NCBI RefSeq assembly: GCF_900106065.1
Contig: NZ_LT629796.1
Location: 3,379,501-3,443,500 of the forward strand
DNA length: 64,000 nucleotides
From: Pseudomonas mandelii
Lineage (GTDB): Bacteria; Pseudomonadota; Gammaproteobacteria; Pseudomonadales; Pseudomonadaceae
Reading direction: 5' to 3'
The translations under genes and the position numbers were made by a program. This document shows, piece after piece, positions 46,738-56,867 of this stretch. Each line of letters starts with the position of its first letter. Positions within the stretch are counted from its first letter, which is position 1. Under the pieces are notes generated by a model. That model worked only from the letters and a program-made list of their open reading frames with translations. It had not been told where the DNA came from and made no database searches.

Positions 46738-48187
46738 GAGCGCCTCCGGCATCGTGTCGCGAGGGCAAGTTCTTGAACGCGGCCAAGGCTCGCTGGCGCG
46801 AAGTGCTCAGGTTGACGATCGGCGACGGATAATCCGCCACGCCGAACAGACCGCTGACGTTCGCCGGGTTGTGCACGTCTTTTTTGTTCAGCCCGGCCAG
46901 TTCCGGCAGCCAGTGCTTGATGAACACGCCTTCGGCGTCGAATTTCTCCGATTGGCTCAGCGGATTGAAAATACGGAAATAAGGGGCCGAGTCAGTGCCC
47001 GTGGACGAACTCCACTGCCAGCCACCGTTGTTCGCCGCCAGGTCGCCGTCGATCAAGTGGCGCATGAAAAAGCGTTCGCCTTCGCGCCAGTCGATCAGCA
47101 GGTTCTTGGTCAGGAACATCGCCACCACCATGCGCAAGCGGTTGTGCATCCAGCCGGTTTCGAGCAATTGACGCATCGCTGCGTCGATGATCGGCAGGCC
47201 GGTACGGGCTTGCTGCCAGGCCAGCAGTTCTTCCGGGGCGTCGCGCCAGGCCAGGGCTTCGGTTTCCGGGCGGAAGGCACGGTGACGCGAGACCCGTGGG
47301 TAGCCCACCAGAATGTGTTTGTAGAACTCGCGCCACAGCAGCTCGTTGATCCAGGTGACCGCGCCCACCTTGCCGCTTTCGAACTCGCCTTGATTACTGT
47401 GCAGGGCGGCGTGCAAACACTGGCGCGGGGAAATCACCCCGGCAGCGAGGTAAGCCGAGAGCTGGCTGGTGCCGGGTTTGGCCGGGAAGTCGCGCTCGCT
47501 TTTGTAGTAATCGATTTGTGCGTCGGCGAAGGTGTCGAGACGGCGTTGAGCTTCGGCTTCGCCGGCGGGCCAGAGCTGGCGCAGGCTGTCACTGGGCGTT
47601 TCGAACCCTTCGACGCTCGACGGAATGTCGTCACTGCTGATGGGCAACGGATCCTGTACGGCCGGTTTGGCCACCCGTCCCGGAAGCGACCGGTGCAGAC
47701 GTTCGTAACAAACTTTGCGGAACTGGCTGAAGACCTGGAAGTAGGTGCCAGTCTTGGTCAACACGGTTCCCGGTTTGAACAACAACTGATCGAGGTAGCT
47801 GAAGAAGTCGATGCCATGGGCCTTGAGCGTTTCGGCGACTGCCGTATCGCGGCGGCTTTCATGAACCCCGTATTCCTCGTTGACGTGCACCGCCTCCGCG
47901 TTTAATTGCTGACACAGCTTGAGCAAAACCTGCGGCGCTTCATCCCAGCGAGGGGCGTGGCGAATCAGAAGGGGGATGTTCAGTTCGCCCAGCGCGTCGC
48001 TCAGTTCACCCAGATTGCGCAGCCAGAAATCCACTTTGCACGGCGCGTCATCGTGTTCCAGCCATTGCGCCGGGCTCAACAGGTACACGGCCACCGTCGG
48101 GCCGCGAGCGGCAGCAGCCGACAGGGCGGTGTTGTCGTGCAGGCGCAAGTCGCTACGCAACCAGATCAAATGCATGGAAGTGTCCAT
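46730..48187 (-). CDS. phrB: Deoxyribodipyrimidine photolyase
   Basis: Repairs UV-made pyrimidine dimers in DNA with light; 485 residues from the ATG at 48187, or 481 from the inner ATG at 48175, which matches the usual start MxLIWLRSDLRLHDN. N-terminal antenna domain (5-135) with DLRLHDNTAL; the FAD domain has the strong signature GDLAANNGGWQWSSSTGTDS near 395-414 and NPLSQSEKFD. The first ATG lies in a TAATG with the stop of the MerR-type gene. The gene belongs to the LitR-type light operon. Confidence 0.95.
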   Translation of the reverse strand: MDTSMHLIWLRSDLRLHDNTALSAAAARGPTVAVYLLSPAQWLEHDDAPCKVDFWLRNLGELSDALGELNIPLLIRHAPRWDEAPQVLLKLCQQLNAEAVHVNEEYGVHESRRDTAVAETLKAHGIDFFSYLDQLLFKPGTVLTKTGTYFQVFSQFRKVCYERLHRSLPGRVAKPAVQDPLPISSDDIPSSVEGFETPSDSLRQLWPAGEAEAQRRLDTFADAQIDYYKSERDFPAKPGTSQLSAYLAAGVISPRQCLHAALHSNQGEFESGKVGAVTWINELLWREFYKHILVGYPRVSRHRAFRPETEALAWRDAPEELLAWQQARTGLPIIDAAMRQLLETGWMHNRLRMVVAMFLTKNLLIDWREGERFFMRHLIDGDLAANNGGWQWSSSTGTDSAPYFRIFNPLSQSEKFDAEGVFIKHWLPELAGLNKKDVHNPANVSGLFGVADYPSPIVNLSTSRQRALAAFKNLPSRHDAGGAHE

Positions 48188-49128
48188 TAAATAAGCCCAC
48201 GATTGACCAGTTCCTGGTGAGCCGATAGCGGGTCTTCAGCCAGGAACAAATCAACACTCTCGGACGTTTTTGCGGACAGCTCGGCGTGGTGGATGCATAC
48301 CGTTGGTCCGGCAATCATTTTTGGGCAACTGACGCCATTCAAAAGTTTCGGCAGCTGCGAAATGTTCATGGCTTTGCTGGAATACAGCAGTACGCCGCGG
48401 GCTTGCAGGTGATCGACCGCCAGCGCGAGTTCGCCTGGCGGCAGCGGCCAGTCGAAGACTTCCACCGGGCAATCGGCGCTGCTGATCAGCCACGCGGTCA
48501 GCCACAGGCAAGGTTCCAGTGGCTGGTCCGAGTGATTGATCAATAGCAACGGCGCGGTGCGTAACTGACGGTTGTTATGGTAGATGCGTGCGCCGAATTT
48601 GCTACGCAGCCAGGAAAAGAAAAACACCCGCTCCATCTGCGCGCCGAACTGGCCCTGCCAGCGTTGCTCCAGCTCCGCCAGCAACGGCATCAGCAGTTGT
48701 TCGCACAAGGTACGAGGCGGATACAGCGCCATGGCTTGATTGACGGTGTCATCCAGCGTGCGTTCATTGAGCTGGGTCACCGCTTGCAGCAATGTCTGGC
48801 CCAGCACTTGCCAATCGTTTTCGACGGTTTCGGTAAAGGCCTGGGGCGTGTCGAGCAGCTGCTTGACCTGACTGACGGCCACGCCGCGATTGAGCCAGGT
48901 GAGGATGGTCAAAATCCGTTGCACGTGTTCGGCAGAGAACAGGCGATGCCCCTTGGGCGTGCGCTGGGGCACGATCAGCCCGTAGCGTCGCTCCCAGGCA
49001 CGCAGGGTCACGGCGTTCACGCCGGTCTGGCGCGCCACTTCGCGAATCGGCAACCAGCCTTCGTCCAGGGCTTTCTTGAAGTCGGCGCCAAGGTCTTCGC
49101 TGGCGCTGGTGTCGATTGGGCTTTTCAT
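48187..49128 (-). CDS. MerR-family regulator, class II LitR/CarH-like (light response)
   Basis: 313 residues. The DNA-binding part (26-95) carries the LitR/CarH/MlrA mark TLRAWERRYGL at 41-51 and GHRLFS at 60-65. The C-terminal 200 residues resemble the cobalamin-binding domain of CarH in layout, but the E/D-x-H-x2-G cobalamin ligand motif is not seen, as in the class II LitR proteins of pseudomonads (PplR1 type), which repress light-induced genes in the dark. The gene is the second of the operon it probably controls. Both ends use TAATG overlaps. Light sensing here is inferred. Confidence 0.82.
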   Translation of the reverse strand: MKSPIDTSASEDLGADFKKALDEGWLPIREVARQTGVNAVTLRAWERRYGLIVPQRTPKGHRLFSAEHVQRILTILTWLNRGVAVSQVKQLLDTPQAFTETVENDWQVLGQTLLQAVTQLNERTLDDTVNQAMALYPPRTLCEQLLMPLLAELEQRWQGQFGAQMERVFFFSWLRSKFGARIYHNNRQLRTAPLLLINHSDQPLEPCLWLTAWLISSADCPVEVFDWPLPPGELALAVDHLQARGVLLYSSKAMNISQLPKLLNGVSCPKMIAGPTVCIHHAELSAKTSESVDLFLAEDPLSAHQELVNRGLI

Positions 49129-50090
49129 TAGATGGCGTTTCGCAGGCTGAGGTTTTCCGGGTGCGGCTGAAGGTAAACCTGCTGCGCGATATACGGATCC
49201 GGGTGTTGACGGAAATAGTGTTTGAGCAGCGTCAGAGGAACCACCAACGGCACGATGCCGTGCCGGTACTGGCCGATGACGTGCTGCATTTCCTGCTTGT
49301 CTTCAGGGCTGATGAATTGCTTGAGATAACCGCTGATGTGCTGCAGGACATTGGTGTGGGTGCGCCGCGTCGCGCATTTTTTCAATGCCGCCATCAGTTC
49401 GCTGAAATAGCGCGGGCCGAGTTCCGCAGGATCGGTCTGGCCCATGTTGCCCAGCAGGTTGCCCAGGGTTTTGTATTGCACCGGGTTATGGGCCATCAGC
49501 AAGTATTTGTAGCGCGAGTGAAATTCTATGAGGCCGCGTCGTGTCACTCCTTCTCGCAATAGCTGCTGCCAGGCGCTGTAGGCGAACACGCGGGTCAGGA
49601 AGTTTTCGCGCAATACCGGGTCGTTGAGGCGGCCATCTTCTTCCACCGGTAAGTCGGGGTGCAGGGCGCAGAACGCCTGGGCGTAGATACCGCGTCCACC
49701 TCCGTCCACCGGCGACCCGTTGGCCTGGTAGACCTTGACCCGCTCGAGGCCGCAGGAAGGGGATTTCTGCATAAAGATGTAGCCGCAGATATCGTCCAGC
49801 TCCGCAGCCATTTTCTGACCGTACTCGGCGAGCGGCCGGGTGACGTTGGTCTCAGGGTTGACGGTGCCAACGGCTTCGGGATGTTCGGGGTCGCCGATCA
49901 GGCGGATCGGTTCGCGAGGGATACCCAGGCCAATGGCGACTTCCGGGCACACCGGTACGAACTCGAAATAGTCGGTGAGGGTTCGGCTGCACAGGCGCGA
50001 TTCCTTGTGCCCACCGTTGAAACGCACCTCCGCTCCCATCAAGCAGGCGCTGATGGCGATTTTCGGTAGAGTCGCTGGCTGTACATGCAT
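49128..50090 (-). CDS. DUF523-DUF1722 fusion protein
   Basis: 320 residues. The DUF523 part (1-150) has a Cys pair typical of the family (ISACLMGAEVRFNGGHK near 13-29, MQKSPSCGLERVKVY near 108-122). The DUF1722 (YbgA-like) part (190-315) carries FHSRYKYLLMAHNP. Both are uncharacterised, but fusions near photolyase are common. It is the first gene of the operon, 50 bases downstream of a candidate promoter with TGTACA boxes. The stop overlaps the regulator in TAATG. Confidence 0.87.
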   Translation of the reverse strand: MHVQPATLPKIAISACLMGAEVRFNGGHKESRLCSRTLTDYFEFVPVCPEVAIGLGIPREPIRLIGDPEHPEAVGTVNPETNVTRPLAEYGQKMAAELDDICGYIFMQKSPSCGLERVKVYQANGSPVDGGGRGIYAQAFCALHPDLPVEEDGRLNDPVLRENFLTRVFAYSAWQQLLREGVTRRGLIEFHSRYKYLLMAHNPVQYKTLGNLLGNMGQTDPAELGPRYFSELMAALKKCATRRTHTNVLQHISGYLKQFISPEDKQEMQHVIGQYRHGIVPLVVPLTLLKHYFRQHPDPYIAQQVYLQPHPENLSLRNAI

Positions 50091-50112
50091 CGGAACACCT
50101 CGAATCCAGACC

Positions 50113-50187
50113 TGTACAGAGCGGTAACTCTGTACAACTTTGTCTTCATCATAGATTCAAAGGTGTACAAGTCAAATTATTTGTATA
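50113..50187 (-). promoter_or_regulatory. Promoter with TGTACA operators before the light-type operon
   Basis: On the minus strand a -35 TTGACT (50170-50175) and -10 TATGAT (50148-50153) with a 16-base spacer fit a sigma-70 promoter. TGTACA copies lie at 50164-50169 (in the spacer, touching the -35), 50131-50136 and 50113-50118, and a TGTATA at 50182-50187. Two pairs are 18 bases apart. This layout suits a repressor that covers the promoter. Binding by the LitR-like MerR protein is inferred. Confidence 0.6.
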
Positions 50188-50214
50188 GGTTTTCGGGAGG
50201 GGAGTGCATTCCCT

Positions 50215-50247
50215 TGTGGGAGAGGGCTTGCTCGCGATAGCGGTGGA
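50215..50247. repeat. Single REP element, family B
   Basis: One copy only: TGTGGGAGAGGGCTTGCTCGCGATAGCGGTGG-type sequence of the REP family B core, in the space between the DUF523 promoter region and the Trp-rich gene. Confidence 0.65.
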
Positions 50248-50293
50248 TCAGGCGACACATGGGTAGCTGACACACCGCATCCGCGGGCAGGAT

Positions 50294-51567
<1,274 letters not shown>

Positions 51568-51688
51568 TTAGCGTTCTCGATCTGACAGCTTGGCCTATTG
51601 TTAAACACAGACACTGCCCGATACCAAAGATCCCTGCTTATAAAAATAGACTAGTGATCAGGGTAAAACGCCACGCGAGGAAGAAGTC

Positions 51689-52591
51689 ATGCACATATTG
51701 CTGACCGGCGGTACTGGTTTGATAGGACGTCAACTCTGCCGACACTGGTTGAGTCAGGGACATCGCCTGACAGTCTTGAGCCGCACGCCGGAAAAAGTCG
51801 CGAAAATCTGCGGTGCCCAGGTTCGCGGCGTCGCGTTGTTCGAAGACCTCGGGCAAGAACCGGTGGACGCAATTATCAATTTGGCGGGCGCGCCCATTGC
51901 CGATCGGCCATGGACGTCCAGGCGCAAAGCCTTGCTCTGGGCGAGTCGCATCACCCTGACCGAAACCTTGCTGGCCTGGCTCGAGACCCGCGCGCAGAAA
52001 CCGCAGGTGTTGATCTCGGGTTCTGCCATCGGCTGGTACGGCGACAGTGGCGAGCGCGAACTGACCGAAGCGTCTCCGCCGTCCATCGATGATTTCGCCA
52101 GTCAGTTGTGCATTGCCTGGGAAGAAACCGCCCAGCGCGCCGAGGCCATGGGTATTCGGGTGATCCTGATTCGAACCGGTTTGGTGCTGTCTGCCGAGGG
52201 CGGCTTTTTGTCGCGGCTGTTGCTGCCGTTCAAACTGGGGCTGGGCGGGCCTTTGGGCAGTGGTCGGCAGTGGATGCCCTGGATTCATATCAACGATCAA
52301 ATCGCCCTGATTGATTTTCTTCTGCATCGCATTGACGCGAGCGGTCCATATAATGCCTGCGCGCCAAAACCGGTGCGCAACCGCGAGTTCGCCAAAACAT
52401 TGGGCGCCGTGCTGCACCGACCGGCGTTCATGCCGATGCCGGCCTTGGCCTTGAAAGTTTGCCTGGGTGAGTTGTCACTGCTGTTGCTGGGCGGCCAGAA
52501 GGCCGTACCGGCGCGCTTGCTGGAAGCGGGTTTCACGTTCCAGTTCACCGATTTGCGCGCGGCCCTGGACGACCTGTCCAGCCGCCTTTGA
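51689..52591 (+). CDS. TIGR01777-family epimerase-like oxidoreductase
   Basis: 300 residues, extended-SDR fold. NAD loop [17 protein letters not shown] at 4-20, [19 protein letters not shown] near 67-86, and [12 protein letters not shown] near 109-120 with the Tyr of the active site; a C-terminal DUF1731 region follows. The substrate is unknown (cell-division regulator YfcH is a relative). It starts 13 bases before the hemH start region and is likely cotranscribed with hemH. Confidence 0.88.
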   Translation: MHILLTGGTGLIGRQLCRHWLSQGHRLTVLSRTPEKVAKICGAQVRGVALFEDLGQEPVDAIINLAGAPIADRPWTSRRKALLWASRITLTETLLAWLETRAQKPQVLISGSAIGWYGDSGERELTEASPPSIDDFASQLCIAWEETAQRAEAMGIRVILIRTGLVLSAEGGFLSRLLLPFKLGLGGPLGSGRQWMPWIHINDQIALIDFLLHRIDASGPYNACAPKPVRNREFAKTLGAVLHRPAFMPMPALALKVCLGELSLLLLGGQKAVPARLLEAGFTFQFTDLRAALDDLSSRL

Positions 52592-52604
52592 AATAGGACG
52601 TTGC

Positions 52605-53630
52605 ATGACCGATCACGCATTGCTTCTGGTTAACCTGGGTTCACCTGCCTCTACATCGGTGGCGGATGTGCGCAGTTACCTCAATCAATTTCTGATGGAC
52701 CCCTACGTGATCGACCTGCCATGGCCGGTGCGACGCTTGCTGGTGTCGCTGATCCTGATCAAGCGTCCGGAGCAGTCCGCCCACGCCTACGCGTCGATCT
52801 GGTGGGAGGAGGGCTCGCCGCTGGTGGTGCTCAGCCGTCGCCTGCGCGAGGCCATGGTTGCGCAATGGCACCATGGGCCGGTTGAGCTGGCGATGCGCTA
52901 CGGCGAGCCGTCGATTGAGACGAAACTGGTTGAGCTGGCGGCTCAGGGCCACAAAAAAATCACCCTCGCACCGCTTTATCCACAATTCGCCGACAGCACC
53001 GTGACCACGGTGATTGAAGAAGCCAAGCGGGTGGTGCGTGAGAAGCGGCTCGATGTGCAGTTTTCGATTCTCCAGCCGTTCTACGATCAGCCGGAATACC
53101 TCGACGCATTGGTCGCCAGCGCGAAACCTTATTTGCAGCAGGATTACGATCACCTGTTGCTGAGCTTCCATGGTTTGCCGGAGCGGCACCTGAAGAAGAT
53201 CGACCCTACCGGTCACCATTGCTTCCAAAGCGATAATTGCTGCCAGAACGCTTCGCCAGAAGTATTGGCGACCTGCTACCGCGCCCAATGCCTGCGCACG
53301 GCGTCGGAGTTTGCCAAGCGCATGGGGCTGGCGGATGGCAAGTGGTCGGTGTCGTTCCAGTCGCGTTTGGGCCGGGCGAAATGGATCGAACCCTACACCG
53401 AAGCGCGCCTCGATGAGCTGGCGGGAATGGGCGTGAAGAAGGTGCTAGTGATGTGCCCGGCGTTCGTTGCTGATTGCATCGAGACGCTTGAGGAAATCGG
53501 TGATCGCGGGAAGGAATTGTTCCGCGAGGCGGGGGGCGAGGAATTGGTGCTGGTACCTTGCCTCAACGATGATCCGCAGTGGGCGCGGGCGTTGAGTGCC
53601 TTGTGTGACAGGGCGCCGTTGGCGCTTTAA
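52605..53630 (+). CDS. hemH: Ferrochelatase
   Basis: Inserts Fe(II) into protoporphyrin IX, the last step of protoheme synthesis; 341 residues. Catalytic His189 lies in [11 protein letters not shown], and the second key residue Glu lies in [13 protein letters not shown] near 280-290. Protoporphyrin makes singlet oxygen in light, so its place beside the photolyase and lipid-remodelling genes fits a light-linked setting. It starts 13 bases after the TIGR01777 stop. Confidence 0.95.
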   Translation: MTDHALLLVNLGSPASTSVADVRSYLNQFLMDPYVIDLPWPVRRLLVSLILIKRPEQSAHAYASIWWEEGSPLVVLSRRLREAMVAQWHHGPVELAMRYGEPSIETKLVELAAQGHKKITLAPLYPQFADSTVTTVIEEAKRVVREKRLDVQFSILQPFYDQPEYLDALVASAKPYLQQDYDHLLLSFHGLPERHLKKIDPTGHHCFQSDNCCQNASPEVLATCYRAQCLRTASEFAKRMGLADGKWSVSFQSRLGRAKWIEPYTEARLDELAGMGVKKVLVMCPAFVADCIETLEEIGDRGKELFREAGGEELVLVPCLNDDPQWARALSALCDRAPLAL

Positions 53631-53633
53631 AAG

Positions 53634-53718
53634 CTTCGCGGGCAAGCCTCGCTCCTACAGAATTGCGTCGTTGTGTCGAGCGACACACAACTTGTAGGAG
53701 CGAGGCTTGCCCGCGAAG
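53634..53718. repeat. REP pair, family A (inverted repeat)
   Basis: Arms 53634-53659 and 53693-53718, perfect complements of 26 bases, with a smaller inverted repeat (TTGTGTCG and its complement) in the centre. Same family as 5077-5149. It lies between convergent hemH and uraA. Confidence 0.85.
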
Positions 53719-53734
53719 GCATTCTCAAGGCTGA

Positions 53735-55009
53735 CTACAACAACGGCTCATCCGCCTTCTTGTGCTTCCAGCTGTCATTGCCCGGCAGCAACAGATTCAG
53801 CCCGATCGCCACCACCGCGCACAACGCAATGCCTTTGAGGCCGAAGTCATCGGGGCCGGTGCCAGTGCCGACCAGCACACCGCCAATCCCGAACACCAAC
53901 GTCACCGACACAATCACCAGATTGCGCGCTTCACCCAGGTCGATCTTGTGGCGAATCAGCGTGTTCATCCCCACCGCAGCGATCGAGCCAAACAACAGGC
54001 ACAGAATCCCGCCCATTACCGGCACCGGGATGCTTTGCAGCAGTGCGCCGAACTTGCCGACGAACGCCAGGCTGATGGCAAAGATCGCCGCCCAGGTCAT
54101 GATTTTCGGGTTGTAGTTCTTGGTCAGCATCACCGCGCCCGTCACTTCGGCGTAGGTGGTGTTGGGCGGGCCGCCGAACAGACCGGCAGCGGTGGTGGCA
54201 ATGCCATCGCCGAGCAGGGTGCGGTGCAGGCCGGGTTTCTTCAGGTAATCGCGACCGGTCACGCTGCCGACGGCAATTACCCCGCCGATATGCTCGATGG
54301 CTGGCGCCAGGGCTACCGGAACGATGAACAGAATCGCCTGCCAGTTGAACTCCGGCGCGGTGAAGTGCGGAATCGCAAACCACGGTGCGGCGGCAATCTT
54401 CGCGGTGTCGACGACGCCGAAATAGAACGCCATGGCAAAACCGACCAGCACGCCGGAAATGATCGGCACCAGGCGGAAAATGCCTTTACCGAACACGGCG
54501 ACGATCAGCGTGGTGAGCAGCGCCGGCATCGAGATCAGCATGGCAGTCTGATAGGGAATCAGCTCGGTGCCGTCGCCAGCCTTGCCCATCGCCATGTTGG
54601 CGGCAATCGGCGCCATGGCCAGGCCGATCGAGATGATCACCGGACCAATCACTACCGGTGGCAGCAGACGGTCGATGAAACCGGTGCCTTTGATCTTCAC
54701 CGCAAGGCCGAGAAAGGTGTAGACGAAACCCGCCGCCATCACGCCGCCCATGGTCGCCGCGAGGCCGAACTGGCCCTTGGCGAGAATGATCGGGGTGATG
54801 AAGGCGAAGCTCGATGCGAGGAATACCGGCACCTGGCGCCCGGTGACGATCTGGAACAGAATCGTCCCCAGGCCTGCGGTAAACAGCGCCACGTTAGGGT
54901 CAAGGCCGGTAATCAGCGGCATCAACACCAGGGCGCCGAAGGCCACGAACAGCATCTGTGCGCCAGACAGAACCGTGCGCCAGAGCGGATCGTTGAACTC
55001 TTGCTGCAT
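53735..55009 (-). CDS. uraA: Uracil permease
   Basis: 424 residues from the ATG at 55009, two bases after the upp stop. Nucleobase/ascorbate transporter fold of fourteen segments, with the substrate-site motifs EHIGGVIAVGSVTG near 243-256 and GGPPNTTYAEVTGAVMLTKN near 281-300 matching UraA. It imports uracil by proton symport, feeding the next enzyme Upp. The pair is one operon, and the REP pair follows its stop. Confidence 0.94.
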   Translation of the reverse strand: MQQEFNDPLWRTVLSGAQMLFVAFGALVLMPLITGLDPNVALFTAGLGTILFQIVTGRQVPVFLASSFAFITPIILAKGQFGLAATMGGVMAAGFVYTFLGLAVKIKGTGFIDRLLPPVVIGPVIISIGLAMAPIAANMAMGKAGDGTELIPYQTAMLISMPALLTTLIVAVFGKGIFRLVPIISGVLVGFAMAFYFGVVDTAKIAAAPWFAIPHFTAPEFNWQAILFIVPVALAPAIEHIGGVIAVGSVTGRDYLKKPGLHRTLLGDGIATTAAGLFGGPPNTTYAEVTGAVMLTKNYNPKIMTWAAIFAISLAFVGKFGALLQSIPVPVMGGILCLLFGSIAAVGMNTLIRHKIDLGEARNLVIVSVTLVFGIGGVLVGTGTGPDDFGLKGIALCAVVAIGLNLLLPGNDSWKHKKADEPLL

Positions 55010-55011
55010 GC

Positions 55012-55650
55012 TCAAGCGTCCTTCTGCTTGGTACCGAAGATCTTGTCACCGGCATCGCCCAAGCCTGGGATGATGTAACCGTGTTCGTTGAGTTTTTCAT
55101 CAATGGAGGCGGTGTAGATCATCACGTCCGGGTGCGCTTTGCCTACAGCGGCGATGCCTTCCGGCGCGGCAACCAGCACCATGGCGCGGATGTCGCGGCA
55201 ACCGGCCTTTTTCAGCAGGTCGATGGTGGCGACCATGGAGCTGCCGGTGGCGAGCATCGGGTCGATGATCATTGCCAGGCGCTCGTTGATTTCCGGAACC
55301 AGTTTTTCCAGGTAGGTGTGGGCCTGCAGGGTTTGTTCGTTGCGGGCCACGCCGACGGCGCTGACCTTGGCACCCGGGATCAGGCTCAGCACGCCTTCGA
55401 GCATGCCGATGCCGGCGCGCAGGATTGGCACTACGGTGATTTTCTTGCCGGCGATTTTCTCCACCGACACGGTGCCGCACCAACCTTCGATGTCGTAGGT
55501 TTCCAGCGGCAGGTCTTTGGTGGCTTCATAGGTCAGCAGGGCACCGACTTCCTGAGCGAGCTCACGGAAATTCTTCGTGCTAATGTCGGCGCGGCGCATG
55601 AGGCCGAGTTTATGACGGATCAGCGGATGGCGGATCTCGAGGATGGGCAT
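55012..55650 (-). CDS. upp: Uracil phosphoribosyltransferase
   Basis: Makes UMP from uracil and PRPP; 212 residues from the ATG at 55650 ([19 protein letters not shown]). PRPP-binding loop [16 protein letters not shown] near 134-149 and the uracil loop [18 protein letters not shown] near the C terminus. It is the first gene of upp-uraA. It is divergent from hpt, so uracil and purine salvage genes share the 160-base region between them. Confidence 0.95.
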   Translation of the reverse strand: MPILEIRHPLIRHKLGLMRRADISTKNFRELAQEVGALLTYEATKDLPLETYDIEGWCGTVSVEKIAGKKITVVPILRAGIGMLEGVLSLIPGAKVSAVGVARNEQTLQAHTYLEKLVPEINERLAMIIDPMLATGSSMVATIDLLKKAGCRDIRAMVLVAAPEGIAAVGKAHPDVMIYTASIDEKLNEHGYIIPGLGDAGDKIFGTKQKDA

Positions 55651-55814
55651 GGGAAAGGCTCCGGCGGCGGGCAAAAAAACCGGCCTAGATTAATCTATCC
55701 GAGGGTGTTGTCCTATAGACATACAGTACGTTAGTCCACAAACGCTTGATCTGGCCGTGCGGGATGCGTACCTTTGCCCGCTTTTCCCGAATCCGTCCCC
55801 CCCTGGAGAGCGCC

Positions 55815-56372
55815 ATGTCCGCTGATCTCGAGCATATCCGTCAAATCATGCGAGAGGCTGACTGCCTGTACACCGAAGCTGAAGTCGAGGCGGCCATCGC
55901 CCGCGTCGGTGCACACATCAATGAACAGCTGGCTGACACTAACCCGGTGGTGTTCTGCGTGATGAACGGCGGCCTGATTTTCGCCGGCAAGCTGCTCACC
56001 CATCTGCACTTCCCGCTGGAAGCGTCCTACCTGCACGCCACCCGTTATCGCAACGAAACCAGCGGCGGCGACCTGTTCTGGAAAGCCAAGCCGGAAGTTT
56101 CGTTCCTCGACCGCGACGTGCTGATCATCGACGACATCCTCGATGAAGGTCACACCCTGGGCGCGATCATCGATTACTGCAAACACGCTGGCGCGCGCAA
56201 AGTGCACACCGCCGTGCTGATCGACAAGGACCACGACCGCAAGGCTCGCCCGGACCTGAAAGCCGATTTCGTCGGCCTGCCGTGCATCGACCGTTACATC
56301 TTCGGTTACGGCATGGACTACAAAGGTTACTGGCGTAACGCCAACGGGATTTTTGCTGTTAAAGGAATGTAA
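55815..56372 (+). CDS. hpt: Hypoxanthine-guanine phosphoribosyltransferase
   Basis: Salvages hypoxanthine and guanine with PRPP; 185 residues from the ATG at 55815. PRPP loop VLIIDDILDEGHTLGA near 98-113, and CVMNGGLIFAGKLL near 48-61. GGAG lies about 8 bases upstream. It ends 4 bases before the WbuC-like gene. Confidence 0.93.
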   Translation: MSADLEHIRQIMREADCLYTEAEVEAAIARVGAHINEQLADTNPVVFCVMNGGLIFAGKLLTHLHFPLEASYLHATRYRNETSGGDLFWKAKPEVSFLDRDVLIIDDILDEGHTLGAIIDYCKHAGARKVHTAVLIDKDHDRKARPDLKADFVGLPCIDRYIFGYGMDYKGYWRNANGIFAVKGM

Positions 56373-56376
56373 GAAC

Positions 56377-56850
56377 ATGACCGTGCCCAGCTTTCTTGAT
56401 CAAACGTTGTTCGCCGGATTGGCCGAGAAAGCGGCCGCGAGTCCTCGCGGGCGTCAGCATCACAACTTCCATCAGATGGAAGAGGCTTGCCATCGCATGG
56501 CGGTGGGGTTACAGCCAAACACGTATATCCCGCCTCACCGACACTTGGGCGACAACAAGGCAGAAACATTGCTGGTCCTCAAAGGGCGGCTCGGTTTGCT
56601 GATCTTTGATGAGTCTGGCGTGGTCGTGACGAAGCAAGTCCTCGTCGCCGGTGGTGATTGTGTCGGCGTGGACCTGCCAACAGGCGTGTTCCATGGCCTG
56701 GTCGTGCTGGAAGCCGATAGCCTGATGTTCGAATGCAAGGCCGGGCCTTATCGGCCGGTCGGTGAGGGTGAGCTGGCGCACTGGGCGCCACGTGAAGGCG
56801 AGCCGGGTGTGGCCGAGTATCAGGCGTGGATGCGCGCACAGTTTGATTGA
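56377..56850 (+). CDS. WbuC-family cupin protein
   Basis: 157 residues from the ATG at 56377. Family features: an N-terminal helix set (MTVPSFLDQTLFAGLAEKAAASPRGRQHHNFH) and one cupin fold with PPHRHLGDNKAETLLVLKGRLGLLIFDE near 49-76 giving His, His and Glu metal ligands, then a His in TGVFHGLVV. WbuC proteins usually sit in O-antigen clusters; here there is none, so the role is open. Only 4 bases separate it from hpt, so the two are likely cotranscribed. Confidence 0.85.
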   Translation: MTVPSFLDQTLFAGLAEKAAASPRGRQHHNFHQMEEACHRMAVGLQPNTYIPPHRHLGDNKAETLLVLKGRLGLLIFDESGVVVTKQVLVAGGDCVGVDLPTGVFHGLVVLEADSLMFECKAGPYRPVGEGELAHWAPREGEPGVAEYQAWMRAQFD

Positions 56851-56867
56851 GCCGTGCGCTCAATTTT
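56846..56867 (+). terminator. Short hairpin at the end of the wbuC-like gene
   Basis: ATTGAGC (56846-56852) pairs with GCTCAAT (56858-56864), followed by TTT. It overlaps the stop codons of both convergent genes. Weak. Confidence 0.45.
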
